Positions 25,521 through 34,683 of a stretch of DNA of 64,000 nucleotides are shown one piece after another; within the stretch, counting starts at the first letter, position 1, and each line of letters begins with the position of its first letter. Source of the stretch: Pseudonocardia hydrocarbonoxydans (GTDB taxonomy: Bacteria > Actinomycetota > Actinomycetes > Mycobacteriales > Pseudonocardiaceae); the NCBI RefSeq assembly GCF_006539565.1, contig NZ_BJNG01000005.1, positions 158,364 through 222,363 of the forward strand, given 5' to 3'. Position numbers and translations under genes: made by a program. Under the pieces are notes generated by a model. It had not been told where the DNA came from and ran no database searches. It saw only the letters and a program-made list of their open reading frames with translations.

Positions 25521-26704
25521 GCCCGGTCCTTCATCGTTGCCCGGTCGTTCATGGTGAGGGTCCTTCCGGTGGCGACGGACCACGGATCGGTACGGCGTTC
25601 CGAGACGCGGACGTCGACGTTACCGTCCGTGGCCGCGCGCACGACGTCGGCCGCCTGTGCGCACCACGGCCACTCCGACGCCCAGTGCGCCACGTCGACC
25701 AGTGCGGGTGTCGGACGGCCCGGGCCGGTGCCGGCCAGCAGGTGCTCGGAGGCCGGGTGGTGGCGCAGGTCGGCGGTGACGTAGGCGTCGACGCCGGACG
25801 CGACCGCCGCGCCGAGCGCGGAGTCCCCCGCCCCGCCGCACACCGCGACCCGCTCGATCGGGCGGTCCGGGTCGCCCGCGGCCCGCACCCCCCACGCCGT
25901 CGGCGGCAGCGCGGCCGCGACCCGCTCGGTGAAGGCGTGCAGCGGTTCCGGCCCGGCGAGCCGCCCGACCCGGCCCAGCCCCAGCGCCGACGGGATCTCG
26001 GCGAGCTCCAGCAGGTCGAACGCGGGCTCCTCGTAGGGGTGCGCCGCACGCAGCGCCGCGACGACCTCCGCCCGCCGGGCCCGGGGCAGCACCATCTCCA
26101 GCCGCGTCTCGGCCACCCGCTCCAGGCGTCCGACGCTGCCGATCGCCGGCCGCGCACCGTCGAGCGGCTTGAACTGGCCGGTGCCGGCCGAGGCGAACGA
26201 GCAGTGGCTGTAGTCGCCGATGTTGCCCGCACCCGCGGCGGACAGCGCGTCGTGCACCGCGGTGATCGACGGGCCGACCGGGATGAAGGTGACGATCTTG
26301 TCCAGCGCGGGCAGCGGCGCCGCCACCAGCGGGCCCTCGACGGCCAGGCCGAGCGCGGCGGCGAGGGCGTCGGACACGCCGGGGTCGGCGGAGTCGGCGT
26401 TGGTGTGGGCGGTGAACAGCGCGGTGCCACCGCGGACCAGCCGGTGCACCAGCGCCCCCTTGGGCGTGTCGGCCCCGACGCCGTGCACCCCGCGCAGCAG
26501 CAGCGGATGGTGGGTGACCAGCAGCTGCGCCCCGATCTCGGCGGCCTCCTCGACCGTCTCGGGCACCGGGTCGACGGCGACCAGCACCGTGCGGACGGGC
26601 TCGGCCGGGTCGCCGCAGACCAGGCCCACGGCGTCCCAGTCGGCGGCCAGCCGGGGCGGGTAGGCGGCCTCCAGCGCGGCGATGACGTCGGCGACGGTGC
26701 TCAC
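25517..26704 (-). CDS. Nif3-like dinuclear metal centre protein (GTP cyclohydrolase 1 type 2 / YbgI family)
   Basis: 395 residues, the long form with an inserted middle domain. Metal-binding features: [22 protein letters not shown], and the C-terminal [12 protein letters not shown]. The fold binds two metal ions; the enzymatic role is unclear despite the database name. The central insert ([23 protein letters not shown]) is the YqfO-like domain. GTG 26704 overlaps the stop of the upstream aminotransferase (GTGA). Gene order with C4 zinc ribbon and phosphatase is conserved in actinobacteria. Confidence 0.9.
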   Translation of the reverse strand: MSTVADVIAALEAAYPPRLAADWDAVGLVCGDPAEPVRTVLVAVDPVPETVEEAAEIGAQLLVTHHPLLLRGVHGVGADTPKGALVHRLVRGGTALFTAHTNADSADPGVSDALAAALGLAVEGPLVAAPLPALDKIVTFIPVGPSITAVHDALSAAGAGNIGDYSHCSFASAGTGQFKPLDGARPAIGSVGRLERVAETRLEMVLPRARRAEVVAALRAAHPYEEPAFDLLELAEIPSALGLGRVGRLAGPEPLHAFTERVAAALPPTAWGVRAAGDPDRPIERVAVCGGAGDSALGAAVASGVDAYVTADLRHHPASEHLLAGTGPGRPTPALVDVAHWASEWPWCAQAADVVRAATDGNVDVRVSERRTDPWSVATGRTLTMNDRATMKDRA

Positions 26705-27813
26705 GCGCCCCCTCCCGATTGCAGCAAGGCCACCTTCACGCCACCTGGTTGCGGCAAGGTGGCCTTGCTGCAATTCGACGGGGGGTGGCTCAGCGCCTCG
26801 CCCAGGGCCGCGGTCAGGCGGGCCACCGCCTCGGCGGGGCGGACGGCCACCCGGACGTGGTCGGGGCCCAGGCCGGGGAAGGTGTCGCCCCGGCGCACCG
26901 CGATGCCCGCGTCGCGCAGCCGTGCCCTGACCCGCTCACCGTGGCCGTCGGGCAGGCGCAGCAGCAGGTAGGGGGCCCGGCCGGGCAGCACCGTGACGCC
27001 GTCGACGGCGGCGAGCGCGGCGGCCTGCTCCGCGCGGCGCACGGCCAGCGCGGACGCGGCCTCCTGCGCCTGCGCGACCGCGGCGGGCTCGCAGCAGGCG
27101 ATGACGGCCTCCAGCGCGGGGGTCGACACCGGCCACGGCGGCCGCCCGTGCGCCAGCCGGGCCAGCAGCTCGGGCGAGCCGAGCGCGTACCCGGCGCGCA
27201 GGCCGGCCAGGGCCCAGGTCTTGGTGAGGCTGCGGAACACCAGCGGCCCCGGCTCCCCGGCGAGGCTCTCCGGCTCGCCGGGCACCGCGTCGGCGAACGC
27301 CTCGTCCACGAGCACGACGCGGCCGGGCGCGGCGAGCGCGCGCACGTCGTCGGCCGGGTGCAGGACGCCGGTGGGGTTGGTCGGGTTGCCGACGACGACC
27401 AGGTCGGCCTCGGCGGGCACGGCCGAGGGGCGCAGCCGGTGGCCGTCGGCGGCGTCGGTGAGCACGCGCGCGACCGGCACCCCGGCGTCGCGCAGGGCGG
27501 CCTCGGGCTCGGTGAAGCCGGGGTGCAGCACGGCGGCCAGGCGCGGGCGCAGTCCCGGGAGCAGCGCGAACCCCTCGGCGCTGCCCGCGAGGACCAGCAC
27601 CTCGTCGGGCCGGCGGCCGTGCCGGGCGGCCACGGCCTCGCGGGCGGCCCGGTCGTGCGCGGCGGAGGGGTAGCGGCCCAGGTCGTCGAGGACGGCGGCG
27701 ATGCGGTCGCGCAGCCAGCGCGGCGGCCCGGTGCCCTGCACGTTCACCGCGAAGTCCAGCAGCCCCGGTGTGGCGTCGACGTCGCCGTGGTGGCGCAGCG
27801 GGGCGTGATCCAT
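26701..27813 (-). CDS. cobC: CobC-like/histidinol-phosphate-type aminotransferase (Rv2231c-like)
   Basis: A 370-residue PLP-dependent fold-type I enzyme. [17 protein letters not shown] and the PLP-lysine region [20 protein letters not shown] are seen. Relatives are threonine-phosphate decarboxylase (cobalamin aminopropanol arm) and histidinol-phosphate aminotransferase; the distinction is not certain, so the symbol is tentative. ATG 27813. The last 25 residues ([19 protein letters not shown]) come from the palindrome at 26718-26774, so the C-terminus has been rewritten by a repeat, yet the GTGA coupling to the Nif3 gene is kept. Confidence 0.8.
   Translation of the reverse strand: MDHAPLRHHGDVDATPGLLDFAVNVQGTGPPRWLRDRIAAVLDDLGRYPSAAHDRAAREAVAARHGRRPDEVLVLAGSAEGFALLPGLRPRLAAVLHPGFTEPEAALRDAGVPVARVLTDAADGHRLRPSAVPAEADLVVVGNPTNPTGVLHPADDVRALAAPGRVVLVDEAFADAVPGEPESLAGEPGPLVFRSLTKTWALAGLRAGYALGSPELLARLAHGRPPWPVSTPALEAVIACCEPAAVAQAQEAASALAVRRAEQAAALAAVDGVTVLPGRAPYLLLRLPDGHGERVRARLRDAGIAVRRGDTFPGLGPDHVRVAVRPAEAVARLTAALGEALSHPPSNCSKATLPQPGGVKVALLQSGGGA
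26718..26774. repeat. 19-bp inverted repeat embedded in the 3' end of the cobC-like gene
   Basis: ATTGCAGCAAGGCCACCTT and AAGGTGGCCTTGCTGCAAT are perfect inverted arms around a 19-base loop that itself contains CACC/GGTTGCGGC sequence. It is fully inside the coding frame. It resembles dispersed palindromes of high-GC actinomycetes and shares GAATNGCAGCAA with the repeat at 10117-10147. Confidence 0.75.
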
Positions 27814-27836
27814 GCTCCGCACCCTACGGTGGGGCC

Positions 27837-28295
<459 letters not shown>

Positions 28296-28301
28296 GCCGC
28301 C

Positions 28302-29687
28302 TCAGCCGGCGGTGTCGACCAGCTCGGCGAGCGCGCCCCCCAGCGCGTCGGCGAGCACCGCGACGTCGGGCATGGCGTCGCGGTCGGCGGTGAGGCCGTA
28401 GTGCATCGCCCCGTCGTAGGAGGTGACGCCGATGGCGACGGCCTGGCCCCCGGCCAGCGGTACCACCGGGAACATGTCGAGCATCCGGGCGCCCAGCGCG
28501 TAGAGCGGGCGGGGCGGGCCGGGCACGTTGGTGATCAGGACGTTGTACAGCCGGCTGGAGTACTGGCTGGTCAACCGCGCGGCGAGGCTGTGCACCACCG
28601 GCGGTGCGAGGCCGACGAGGCCGATCAGGCGGGCGGCGCCGACGGCCCGGCCGCCGCGCTTGTGCGCCTCCATCGCCCCGCGCACGGCCGAGAGCCGGGC
28701 CACCGGGTCCTCCTCGGCCACCGGCAGGTCGACGAAGTACGCGGAGATGCTGTTGCCCGACCCCGCTCCGGACCGCGCCCGCACGCTGACCGGCACCAGC
28801 GCGCGCACGGTCGTGTCGTGCGTCAGCGGCTCCCCCCGGCTGATCATCCAGGTGCGCAGCGCCCCCGCCACGACCGCGAGCACCACGTCGTTGACGGTGC
28901 CGCCGTGCGCCCTGCGGACGGCCCGGTGGTCGGCGAGCGGGGTGCGCGCGGTGCCGTAGCGGCGCTGCGACCCGGTGACGGCGTTGAGCGGGTGCACCGG
29001 GCGGGTGCGGGCGGCGGTGCGCCCGGTGTCCAGTGCGGCCTCGACCGTGCGGCCGACCGCCGTCGCGGCGTGGCGGACGTCGCCGAGGATGCGTCCGGTC
29101 ACGTCCAGGGCGAGCTGGGGGCGGCGCAGCGTGTCGAGCACCGCCGACGCCGCCAGCTCCAGGCCCCAGGGCTCCCGGTCGGGCCGCCAGTCGTCGTCGG
29201 GGGTCTCGCGGGGCTCGGGGCCCAGGTCGAGCAGCACCGACCCGATGTCGACGGTCGCGAGCCCGTCGACCATCGCGTGGTGGGTCTTGGTGACCACCGC
29301 GAGCCGGCCGTCGGCCAGGCCCTCGACCAGGTAGATCTCCCACAGCGGGCGCGAGCGGTCGAGCCGGCGCGACAGCAGCCGCCCCACCAGCTCGTGCAGC
29401 ACCTCCTCGGTCCCCGGCGCGGCCAGCGCCGAGCGCCGCACGTGGTAGGCCAGGTCGAAGTCGGGATCGTCGACCCAGACCGGCAGCCCGAGCCGGCCCG
29501 GCACCTCGCGCACCTTCTGCCGGTAGCGCGGTACCAGGCCCAGCCGGTGTCCGATCAGCGCGACGAGGGCGTCGACGTCGAAACCCTCCCGCGGCTCGAA
29601 CGTCATCACCCCGCCGACGTGCATCGCCGCCGTGTCGTGCTCGGCGAACAGGAACGACGCGTCGATGGGCGACAGACGGTCGGGCAT
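28302..29687 (-). CDS. Wax ester synthase / diacylglycerol O-acyltransferase (WS/DGAT)
   Basis: 461 residues. The N-terminal LSPIDASFLFAE, the PLWE motif (residues 114-117), the catalytic HHAMVDG (136-142), and the C-terminal ND motif NDVVLAVVAGALRTW and NVPGP are all present. It transfers acyl groups from acyl-CoA to diacylglycerol or fatty alcohol to make storage lipid, at the membrane or lipid-body surface. ATG 29687. The next upstream gene on the same strand is a fatty acid methyltransferase, so lipid modification genes are grouped here. Confidence 0.92.
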   Translation of the reverse strand: MPDRLSPIDASFLFAEHDTAAMHVGGVMTFEPREGFDVDALVALIGHRLGLVPRYRQKVREVPGRLGLPVWVDDPDFDLAYHVRRSALAAPGTEEVLHELVGRLLSRRLDRSRPLWEIYLVEGLADGRLAVVTKTHHAMVDGLATVDIGSVLLDLGPEPRETPDDDWRPDREPWGLELAASAVLDTLRRPQLALDVTGRILGDVRHAATAVGRTVEAALDTGRTAARTRPVHPLNAVTGSQRRYGTARTPLADHRAVRRAHGGTVNDVVLAVVAGALRTWMISRGEPLTHDTTVRALVPVSVRARSGAGSGNSISAYFVDLPVAEEDPVARLSAVRGAMEAHKRGGRAVGAARLIGLVGLAPPVVHSLAARLTSQYSSRLYNVLITNVPGPPRPLYALGARMLDMFPVVPLAGGQAVAIGVTSYDGAMHYGLTADRDAMPDVAVLADALGGALAELVDTAG

Positions 29688-29696
29688 GCCCGGTGT

Positions 29697-30926
29697 CTAC
29701 CAGCCCCGCAGCGGGAACCCGGACCGGCCGTCGCCGTGCACCCGCTCGCCGAGCACCTGGTGCAGCTGGATGTTGTCGCGCTCGAACCCGAGCCGGCACG
29801 CGGCCATGTAGAGCCGCCACACCTTCGCCTTGCCGACGCCCACCTCGGCGACGGCGTCGTCCCAGTGCGCCTCCAGGTTGTCGCCCCACGCGTGCAGGGT
29901 CCGCGCGTAGTGCTCGCGCAGGTTCTCCTCGTGGCGGATCTCGAACCCGGCGTCGTTCATCGTCGCGATCACGTGCCCGACGGTGTGCAGCTCGCCGTCG
30001 GGGAAGATGTAGCGGCCGATGAACGGGTCGAGCGTGCGCGGGGGCGTGCGCGACTCGGTGATGCAGTGGTTGAGCAGCCGCCCGCCGGGCCGCAGCCGGG
30101 CCTGGAGCGAGGCGAAGTAGCTCGGCAGCTGCGCGCGCCCGATGTGCTCGGTGAGCCCGATCGAGCTGATCGCGTCGAACTCGGTCTCCGGGGCGTCGCG
30201 GTAGTCGACGTGGCGCACCTCGGCGAGCCCGTCGAGGCCGCGGCGGGTGATCTCGGCCTGCGCCCACGCCGCCTGGTTGGCCGAGAGCGTCACCCCCAGT
30301 GCCCGGACGCCGTGCTCGGCGGCGGCGTGCATGACCATGCCGCCCCAGCCACACCCGACGTCGAGCAGGCGCATCCCCGGGGCCAGCGCCAGCTTGCGCG
30401 CCACCAGCTCGTGCTTCTCGGCCTGCGCCTGCTCGAGCGTGGCGGAGTCGGTGGGGTACACCGCGCAGGTGTAGGCCATCGACGGGCCGAGCACCCACTC
30501 GTAGAAGGCGTTGGAGACGTCGTAGTGGTGCGAGATCGCCTTGCGGTCGCGCGCCTTCGAGTGCAGCCGGCCCGGCGGGCGGTACTCGAACTCCGGCGGC
30601 GGCATCCGGTGCCGCAGCCACACCGGCACCAGCTGGCGCGCCAGCCGCAGCCGCTGCGCCCGCGGGATGTCGTGCAGGATGACGTCGGGCATCGCGGCGA
30701 GGACGCCGTACAGGTCGCCCTCCACCTCGATCTCCCCGGTGACGTACCCCCGCGCCAGCCCGAGCGTGCCCGGCGCCGTCACCAGCCGCGCCATCGCCCG
30801 CGGCGAGACGATCCGGATGGCCCCCTCGGCGCTGTCCGGACCCGCCTTGCTCCCGTCGTAGCCGATGACGCGCACCGGCGCCTCGGGGCCGAGGACACTC
30901 GAGATGATCTCCGCTACCTGCATCAT
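29697..30926 (-). CDS. tmsB: Fatty acid methyltransferase (CFA synthase family; probable 10-methyl fatty acid enzyme TmsB/BfaB)
   Basis: 409 residues of the cyclopropane-fatty-acid-synthase family. SAM site: RLLDVGCGWGGMVMHAA. Typical segments: AISHHYDVSNAFYEWVLGPS, YTCAVY, SIGLTEHIG, FIGRYIFPDGEL. Alone it could be a CFA synthase, but it is coupled (ATGA at 30923-30926) to a DHCR24-like flavoprotein. That pair is known to make 10-methyl (tuberculostearic-type) acids: the methyltransferase makes a 10-methylene intermediate from oleoyl lipid and the flavoprotein reduces it. ATG 30926 has GGGGAGG upstream. Confidence 0.8.
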   Translation of the reverse strand: MMQVAEIISSVLGPEAPVRVIGYDGSKAGPDSAEGAIRIVSPRAMARLVTAPGTLGLARGYVTGEIEVEGDLYGVLAAMPDVILHDIPRAQRLRLARQLVPVWLRHRMPPPEFEYRPPGRLHSKARDRKAISHHYDVSNAFYEWVLGPSMAYTCAVYPTDSATLEQAQAEKHELVARKLALAPGMRLLDVGCGWGGMVMHAAAEHGVRALGVTLSANQAAWAQAEITRRGLDGLAEVRHVDYRDAPETEFDAISSIGLTEHIGRAQLPSYFASLQARLRPGGRLLNHCITESRTPPRTLDPFIGRYIFPDGELHTVGHVIATMNDAGFEIRHEENLREHYARTLHAWGDNLEAHWDDAVAEVGVGKAKVWRLYMAACRLGFERDNIQLHQVLGERVHGDGRSGFPLRGW

Positions 30927-32302
30927 GGCCTCCCCGTGACCTTGCTGTAGAGATCGGGCAGCCTGCCGTCCGGGTCGTAGCGCGCCTTGAGCGCCCGGTA
31001 GGCGGGGCCGTTGTAGTGCTCCCAGAACTCGCGCTCGTCGTAGTGCACCGTGGAGTACAGCGACTTGTGCCCGCCCAGCTCGGCGACCAGCCGCTCCACG
31101 CGCCGGTTGTGCCCCTCGGGGTCGCCCGGCACCTCGGGCACCGTCGACCAGAACCCCACGTTGACGTAGAGCTCGTGCGGCTCCATCGGGTACAGCGGCC
31201 AGGTGCGCTCGCCCCGCAGGGTCAGCGGGCACAGCCAGACCGGCTCGATGCCGACGTCGCGCTGGAAGGCGTCGAGGAACTCCGGCAGGCGTCCCACCGG
31301 GATCTCGACGTCCTGGATCACCGGCTCCTCCTGGGGCTGCCGCAGCAGCCGGCGCACCCGGGAGGAGAAGCGGGTGCGGCGGTCGAGCGCGACGATCCGC
31401 CGGTAGACGTCGCTGCGCCGGTAACGGCGCGGCCACACGCGGCGCACCAGCGGGTGCTGCGCGCCGAGCGCGGCGGAGCACCAGAACCAGTCGGTGTCCC
31501 AGCGCCACAGGTAGTCGTGGATCGTCAGGTGGTCGGTCACCCGCTCCCGCACCGACCGGTAGAACACCTGCTGACCGGTGTAGTCGCTGACGCCGGGGCC
31601 GGGGTCGTCGGTGAAGTAGGCCAGCGTCAGGTACTGCTCGTCGCGGGTGAACACGACGCCGTCGACGAAGTCGGCCGGGCCCGCGCACGCCTCCTCGATC
31701 GCTTCGACGAGCGTGCCGGTCGGCACCCGCTGGTGCTCCAGCCGCACGTAGGGCGCCACCGGCTGGAGGTCGATCTCCAGCCGCAGGGCGTAGCCGAGGG
31801 TGGCGTAGGAGTTGGCGAAGCCGGCGAACAGGTCGGCGTGCTCGCCCTCGGGCCGGACGGTGACCAGCTCCCCGCCCGGCAGCAGCACGTCCATCTCGCG
31901 CACCGACTCGTGCGGCAGGCCGTGGCGGAACGACGTCGACTCGATGCCCAGGCCGGTCACGGCCCCGCCCAGGGTGATCGTCCGCAGCTGCGGCACGACC
32001 AGCGGCATCAGGCCGTGCGCGAGGGTCACCTCGACGAGGTGCTCGTAGGTGGCCATGCCCTGCACCTGCGCGGTGCGGGCGACGGTGTCGACCTCGATCA
32101 CCCCGGTGAACGCCGAGGTGTCCAGCCTGCGGTCGTCGGCGCCGCCGGTGCCGAACCGGAACAGGTTCGACGTCCGCTTGCCCAGCCGCACCCGCTCCCC
32201 CGGCGGCACCGCCCGGTACTGCCGCACCAGTTCGGCGACGGCGGCGTCGTGCACGGCGCGGGGGACGGTGTGCGGGGAGGTGATCTGCAGCCCGGCGCTC
32301 AT
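30923..32302 (-). CDS. tmsA: FAD-dependent oxidoreductase (DHCR24-like; probable TmsA/BfaA)
   Basis: 459 residues. The PCMH-type FAD-binding half includes LRTITLGGAVTGLGIESTSF (the GG-loop holding FAD), VREMDVLLPGGELVTVRPEG and FANSYATLGYALRLEIDLQP. The C-terminal half ends FWEHYNGPAYRALKARYDPD, then GRLPDLYSKV. It resembles delta-24-sterol-reductase-type flavoproteins, which reduce isolated double bonds; in this pair it would reduce the 10-methylene lipid. ATG 32302 begins the two-gene operon. Role inferred from gene pairing. Confidence 0.78.
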   Translation of the reverse strand: MSAGLQITSPHTVPRAVHDAAVAELVRQYRAVPPGERVRLGKRTSNLFRFGTGGADDRRLDTSAFTGVIEVDTVARTAQVQGMATYEHLVEVTLAHGLMPLVVPQLRTITLGGAVTGLGIESTSFRHGLPHESVREMDVLLPGGELVTVRPEGEHADLFAGFANSYATLGYALRLEIDLQPVAPYVRLEHQRVPTGTLVEAIEEACAGPADFVDGVVFTRDEQYLTLAYFTDDPGPGVSDYTGQQVFYRSVRERVTDHLTIHDYLWRWDTDWFWCSAALGAQHPLVRRVWPRRYRRSDVYRRIVALDRRTRFSSRVRRLLRQPQEEPVIQDVEIPVGRLPEFLDAFQRDVGIEPVWLCPLTLRGERTWPLYPMEPHELYVNVGFWSTVPEVPGDPEGHNRRVERLVAELGGHKSLYSTVHYDEREFWEHYNGPAYRALKARYDPDGRLPDLYSKVTGRP

Positions 32303-32376
32303 GTCGGGGGACGCTAGTACTCCGTCGCCGGGCTGCCCAGCCTGTCGGGCAGGGTGGATTCGTCACACATCCCGGC

Positions 32377-33351
32377 TCAGCGGCGGGCCCGCACCAGGCC
32401 GGGCAGCGCCGAGAGCCCGGTCGTCGGGTGGAACGCCTCGGCGGCCGCGGTGAGGGCCCCGTGCTCGGAGCCGGTGAGCACGATGTCGGCCGCCGCCGCG
32501 TTGCGCTCCACCTGCGCCACGCTCGACGCCCCCGGGATCGCCACCACGTTCGGGAAGTGCACCAGCCAGGCCAGCGCGATCTGCGCGGGCGTGGCGTCGT
32601 GCGCCGACCCGATGTCGCGCAGCAGGTCCAGCAGCGGCGCGGCGGCCGCCATGTTCTCGGGCAGGAACATCGCGTTGGTCGCCCGCACGCCCCCGCTCGG
32701 GCGGTGGTCGGCGCCGTAGCGGCCCGAGAGCAGGCCCTGCGCCAGCGGGCTGTAGGCCATCACGACGTGCCCGGTGCGCTGTGCCCACGGCAGCATCTCG
32801 GCCATCGGGCCGCGGGAGACCAGGCTGAACTGCACCTGGTTGGACAGGATCCGCTGCCCGCCCCGCGCCCCCTCGGCCCGCTGCCAGCGCTTGAGCGGGT
32901 AGTTCGAGACGCCCACCTCGTCGATCACCCCGACGTCGTGCAGCGCCTGCATGCCGCGCATCGTCGTGGCGTCACCGACGACCGGGTTGGGCTGGTGCAC
33001 CTGGTAGAGGTCGATCGTGCGGACGCCGAGCCGCTGCGCGCTCGCGACGCCGCGCTGCTGCACGATCGCCGCCGTCGGCATGACCGGGAAGACCTTGGTC
33101 GCGACGACGACGTCGTCGGTGCCCCCGGAGTCGCGCAGCGCCGCCCCGAGGATGCGCTCGCTGCGCCCGAAGCCGTAGACCTCGGCGGTGTCGAACACCG
33201 TGACGCCCAGCTCCCGGGCCCGGGCGACGATCCGCGCGGCCTCCCCGTCGGCGTAGTCGGAGCCGTAGCCCCACTCGCGGGACCCGAACTGCCAGGTCCC
33301 CAGGCCGATCACGGAGTAGGGCTTGGCGGTGGCGATGTCGAGACGGCGCAT
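32377..33351 (-). CDS. Aldo/keto reductase
   Basis: 324 residues, (beta/alpha)8 barrel. Catalytic tetrad visible: Asp and Tyr in VFDTAEVYGFGRSE, Lys in VATKVF, His in YQVHQPNP. NADPH site near the C-terminus: IPGASSVAQVERN. It reduces aldehydes or ketones; closest in style to the YajO/Tas/voltage-channel-beta group. ATG 33351. A 69-base palindromic element lies immediately upstream (33369-33437), between it and the PhaC-like gene on the same strand. Confidence 0.9.
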   Translation of the reverse strand: MRRLDIATAKPYSVIGLGTWQFGSREWGYGSDYADGEAARIVARARELGVTVFDTAEVYGFGRSERILGAALRDSGGTDDVVVATKVFPVMPTAAIVQQRGVASAQRLGVRTIDLYQVHQPNPVVGDATTMRGMQALHDVGVIDEVGVSNYPLKRWQRAEGARGGQRILSNQVQFSLVSRGPMAEMLPWAQRTGHVVMAYSPLAQGLLSGRYGADHRPSGGVRATNAMFLPENMAAAAPLLDLLRDIGSAHDATPAQIALAWLVHFPNVVAIPGASSVAQVERNAAAADIVLTGSEHGALTAAAEAFHPTTGLSALPGLVRARR

Positions 33352-33368
33352 GCCCCCGTTGTACTCCC

Positions 33369-33437
33369 CCCGCGAGTCGGGACTTTCGTGCGACCGAGAT
33401 GCGCGCACTCGATCGCACGGATGTCCCGACTCGCGGG
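33369..33437. repeat. Long palindromic element, dispersed-repeat family A
   Basis: CCCGCGAGTCGGGAC (33369-33383) and GTCCCGACTCGCGGG (33423-33437) are perfect 15-base arms. Inside, CGTGCGACCGAG and CTCGATCGCACG extend the pairing with one mismatch. It begins right after the stop of the PhaC-like gene and could act as a terminator. The left 28 bases recur with 26 matches inside hemG at 51988-52015, so it belongs to a dispersed family. Confidence 0.8.
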
Positions 33438-34493
33438 TCAGGTGTGGGCGGTGAGGAACTCGTCGACGTGGACCCAGGTGGTGGCGCGGGCGCGGCGGCC
33501 GGTCAGCACGCCCAGGTGGCCGCCGGGGGCCGACTCGAACCGGACCTCCGGCGCGCCCGTCAGCAGCTCCGCCACCCGGCGCACCGCGGCCAGCGGGGCG
33601 ATCACGTCGCCCTCCCCGCCGACGACGAGCACCGGCACGTCGATCTCCTTGAGCGCGATGGTGCGCCCGCCGAGGTCGATGGTGCCGTCGGCGAGGTCGT
33701 TGCTGCGCAGCAGCAGGTGGTAGATCTGGCCGAACACCCGGCCGGGGTAGCCGTGCATGTTCGTCATCATGTGGTCGACGGCCTCGATCTGGGCGAGGCA
33801 GTCGCGGTCGTCGAGGCGGGAGAGCACCGTCAGCGGCTTGGTGACCAGCTTGTCGACCGCCGTCAGCTGGAACGCCCAGCTCACCAGCGGCGCCGGGAAG
33901 CTGCCGATGGCCTGGTAGACCGCGGAGAGCCCGAGCCCGCCGGTGACGGCCGCGAGCGGGCGCAGCGGGGCCACCAGCGGCACCGCGGCGATGTCGACCG
34001 GGCTGCCGATCACCGAGAGCGTGTGCACCGGCAGCGTCACGTCGGCGGCCGTGGCGAGCAGGCAGAAGATCCCGCCCAGCGACCACCCCAGCAGGTCGAC
34101 GCCCTCGGCCCCGGTCTCCGCGCAGGTGTCGCGGACCGCGCGGGGGACCACGTCGTCGACCCAGTGCTCCATGCCCAGTGCGCGGTCGGCGAACCGGATC
34201 GGGCCGTAGTCGACGAGGAACACCGTGCGCCCGGTGGCCAGCAGGTGCTGCACCAGCGAGCAGCCGCGGCGCAGGTCGTAGGCGAAGTCGGGGGCACCGA
34301 GCGGGGGGACCAGCAGCACCGGCGGGGCGTCGAGCACGCGGACGCCGGCGAGGGGCCGGTAGCGGTACAGCGTGGCGGCCGGGGAGCCGGTGACCGCGTC
34401 GCGGGGCATCCGCCGCAGGTCGGCCACGCCGCCCCGCACCGCCTTGTCGACGACGTTGAGCGCGATGGCGGGGATCCGGTCGACCAGGCTCAC
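33438..34493 (-). CDS. Alpha/beta-hydrolase of the PHA synthase (PhaC)-like family
   Basis: 351 residues. PVLLVPPLGAPDFAYDLRRG, then TVFLVDYGPIRFADRALGME (the PhaC-like 'DWG' region is DYG here) and the nucleophile elbow LLGWSLGGIFCLL. True PHA synthases have Cys in the lipase-like box (GxCxG); here it is Ser (GWSLG). Asp and His candidates are in GGEGDVIAP and PGGHLGVL. It may be a hydrolase or depolymerase-like enzyme rather than a polymerase. GTG 34493. No phasin or PhaE gene is nearby. Confidence 0.78.
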   Translation of the reverse strand: MSLVDRIPAIALNVVDKAVRGGVADLRRMPRDAVTGSPAATLYRYRPLAGVRVLDAPPVLLVPPLGAPDFAYDLRRGCSLVQHLLATGRTVFLVDYGPIRFADRALGMEHWVDDVVPRAVRDTCAETGAEGVDLLGWSLGGIFCLLATAADVTLPVHTLSVIGSPVDIAAVPLVAPLRPLAAVTGGLGLSAVYQAIGSFPAPLVSWAFQLTAVDKLVTKPLTVLSRLDDRDCLAQIEAVDHMMTNMHGYPGRVFGQIYHLLLRSNDLADGTIDLGGRTIALKEIDVPVLVVGGEGDVIAPLAAVRRVAELLTGAPEVRFESAPGGHLGVLTGRRARATTWVHVDEFLTAHT

Positions 34494-34683
34494 CCGCCGA
34501 CCCTATCCCCCGCGCACCCGCGGCCCCTGCGCCCACAACCCGTGCGCGCGCACACGGGTCGCCGTCCACGCCCGCGGGGCCCCGCGAGCGGGAGGTGCGG
34601 GACGCGCGCGGGGGCCCGATCGGGCCGCCGTCGGCCCGGGCGAACCGTTCCCGGTTACCGGCGAGTATGTGAGACTGGCGTCC

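Noticed and set aside
26718..26774. Reading the palindrome as a plain intergenic terminator
   Set aside because: The aminotransferase frame runs through it to a stop that overlaps the Nif3 start, so it is in coding sequence; it may still affect transcription.
33438..34493. Calling this gene PHA synthase (phaC)
   Set aside because: The nucleophile is Ser, not Cys, and no phaE, phaR or phasin gene is nearby.
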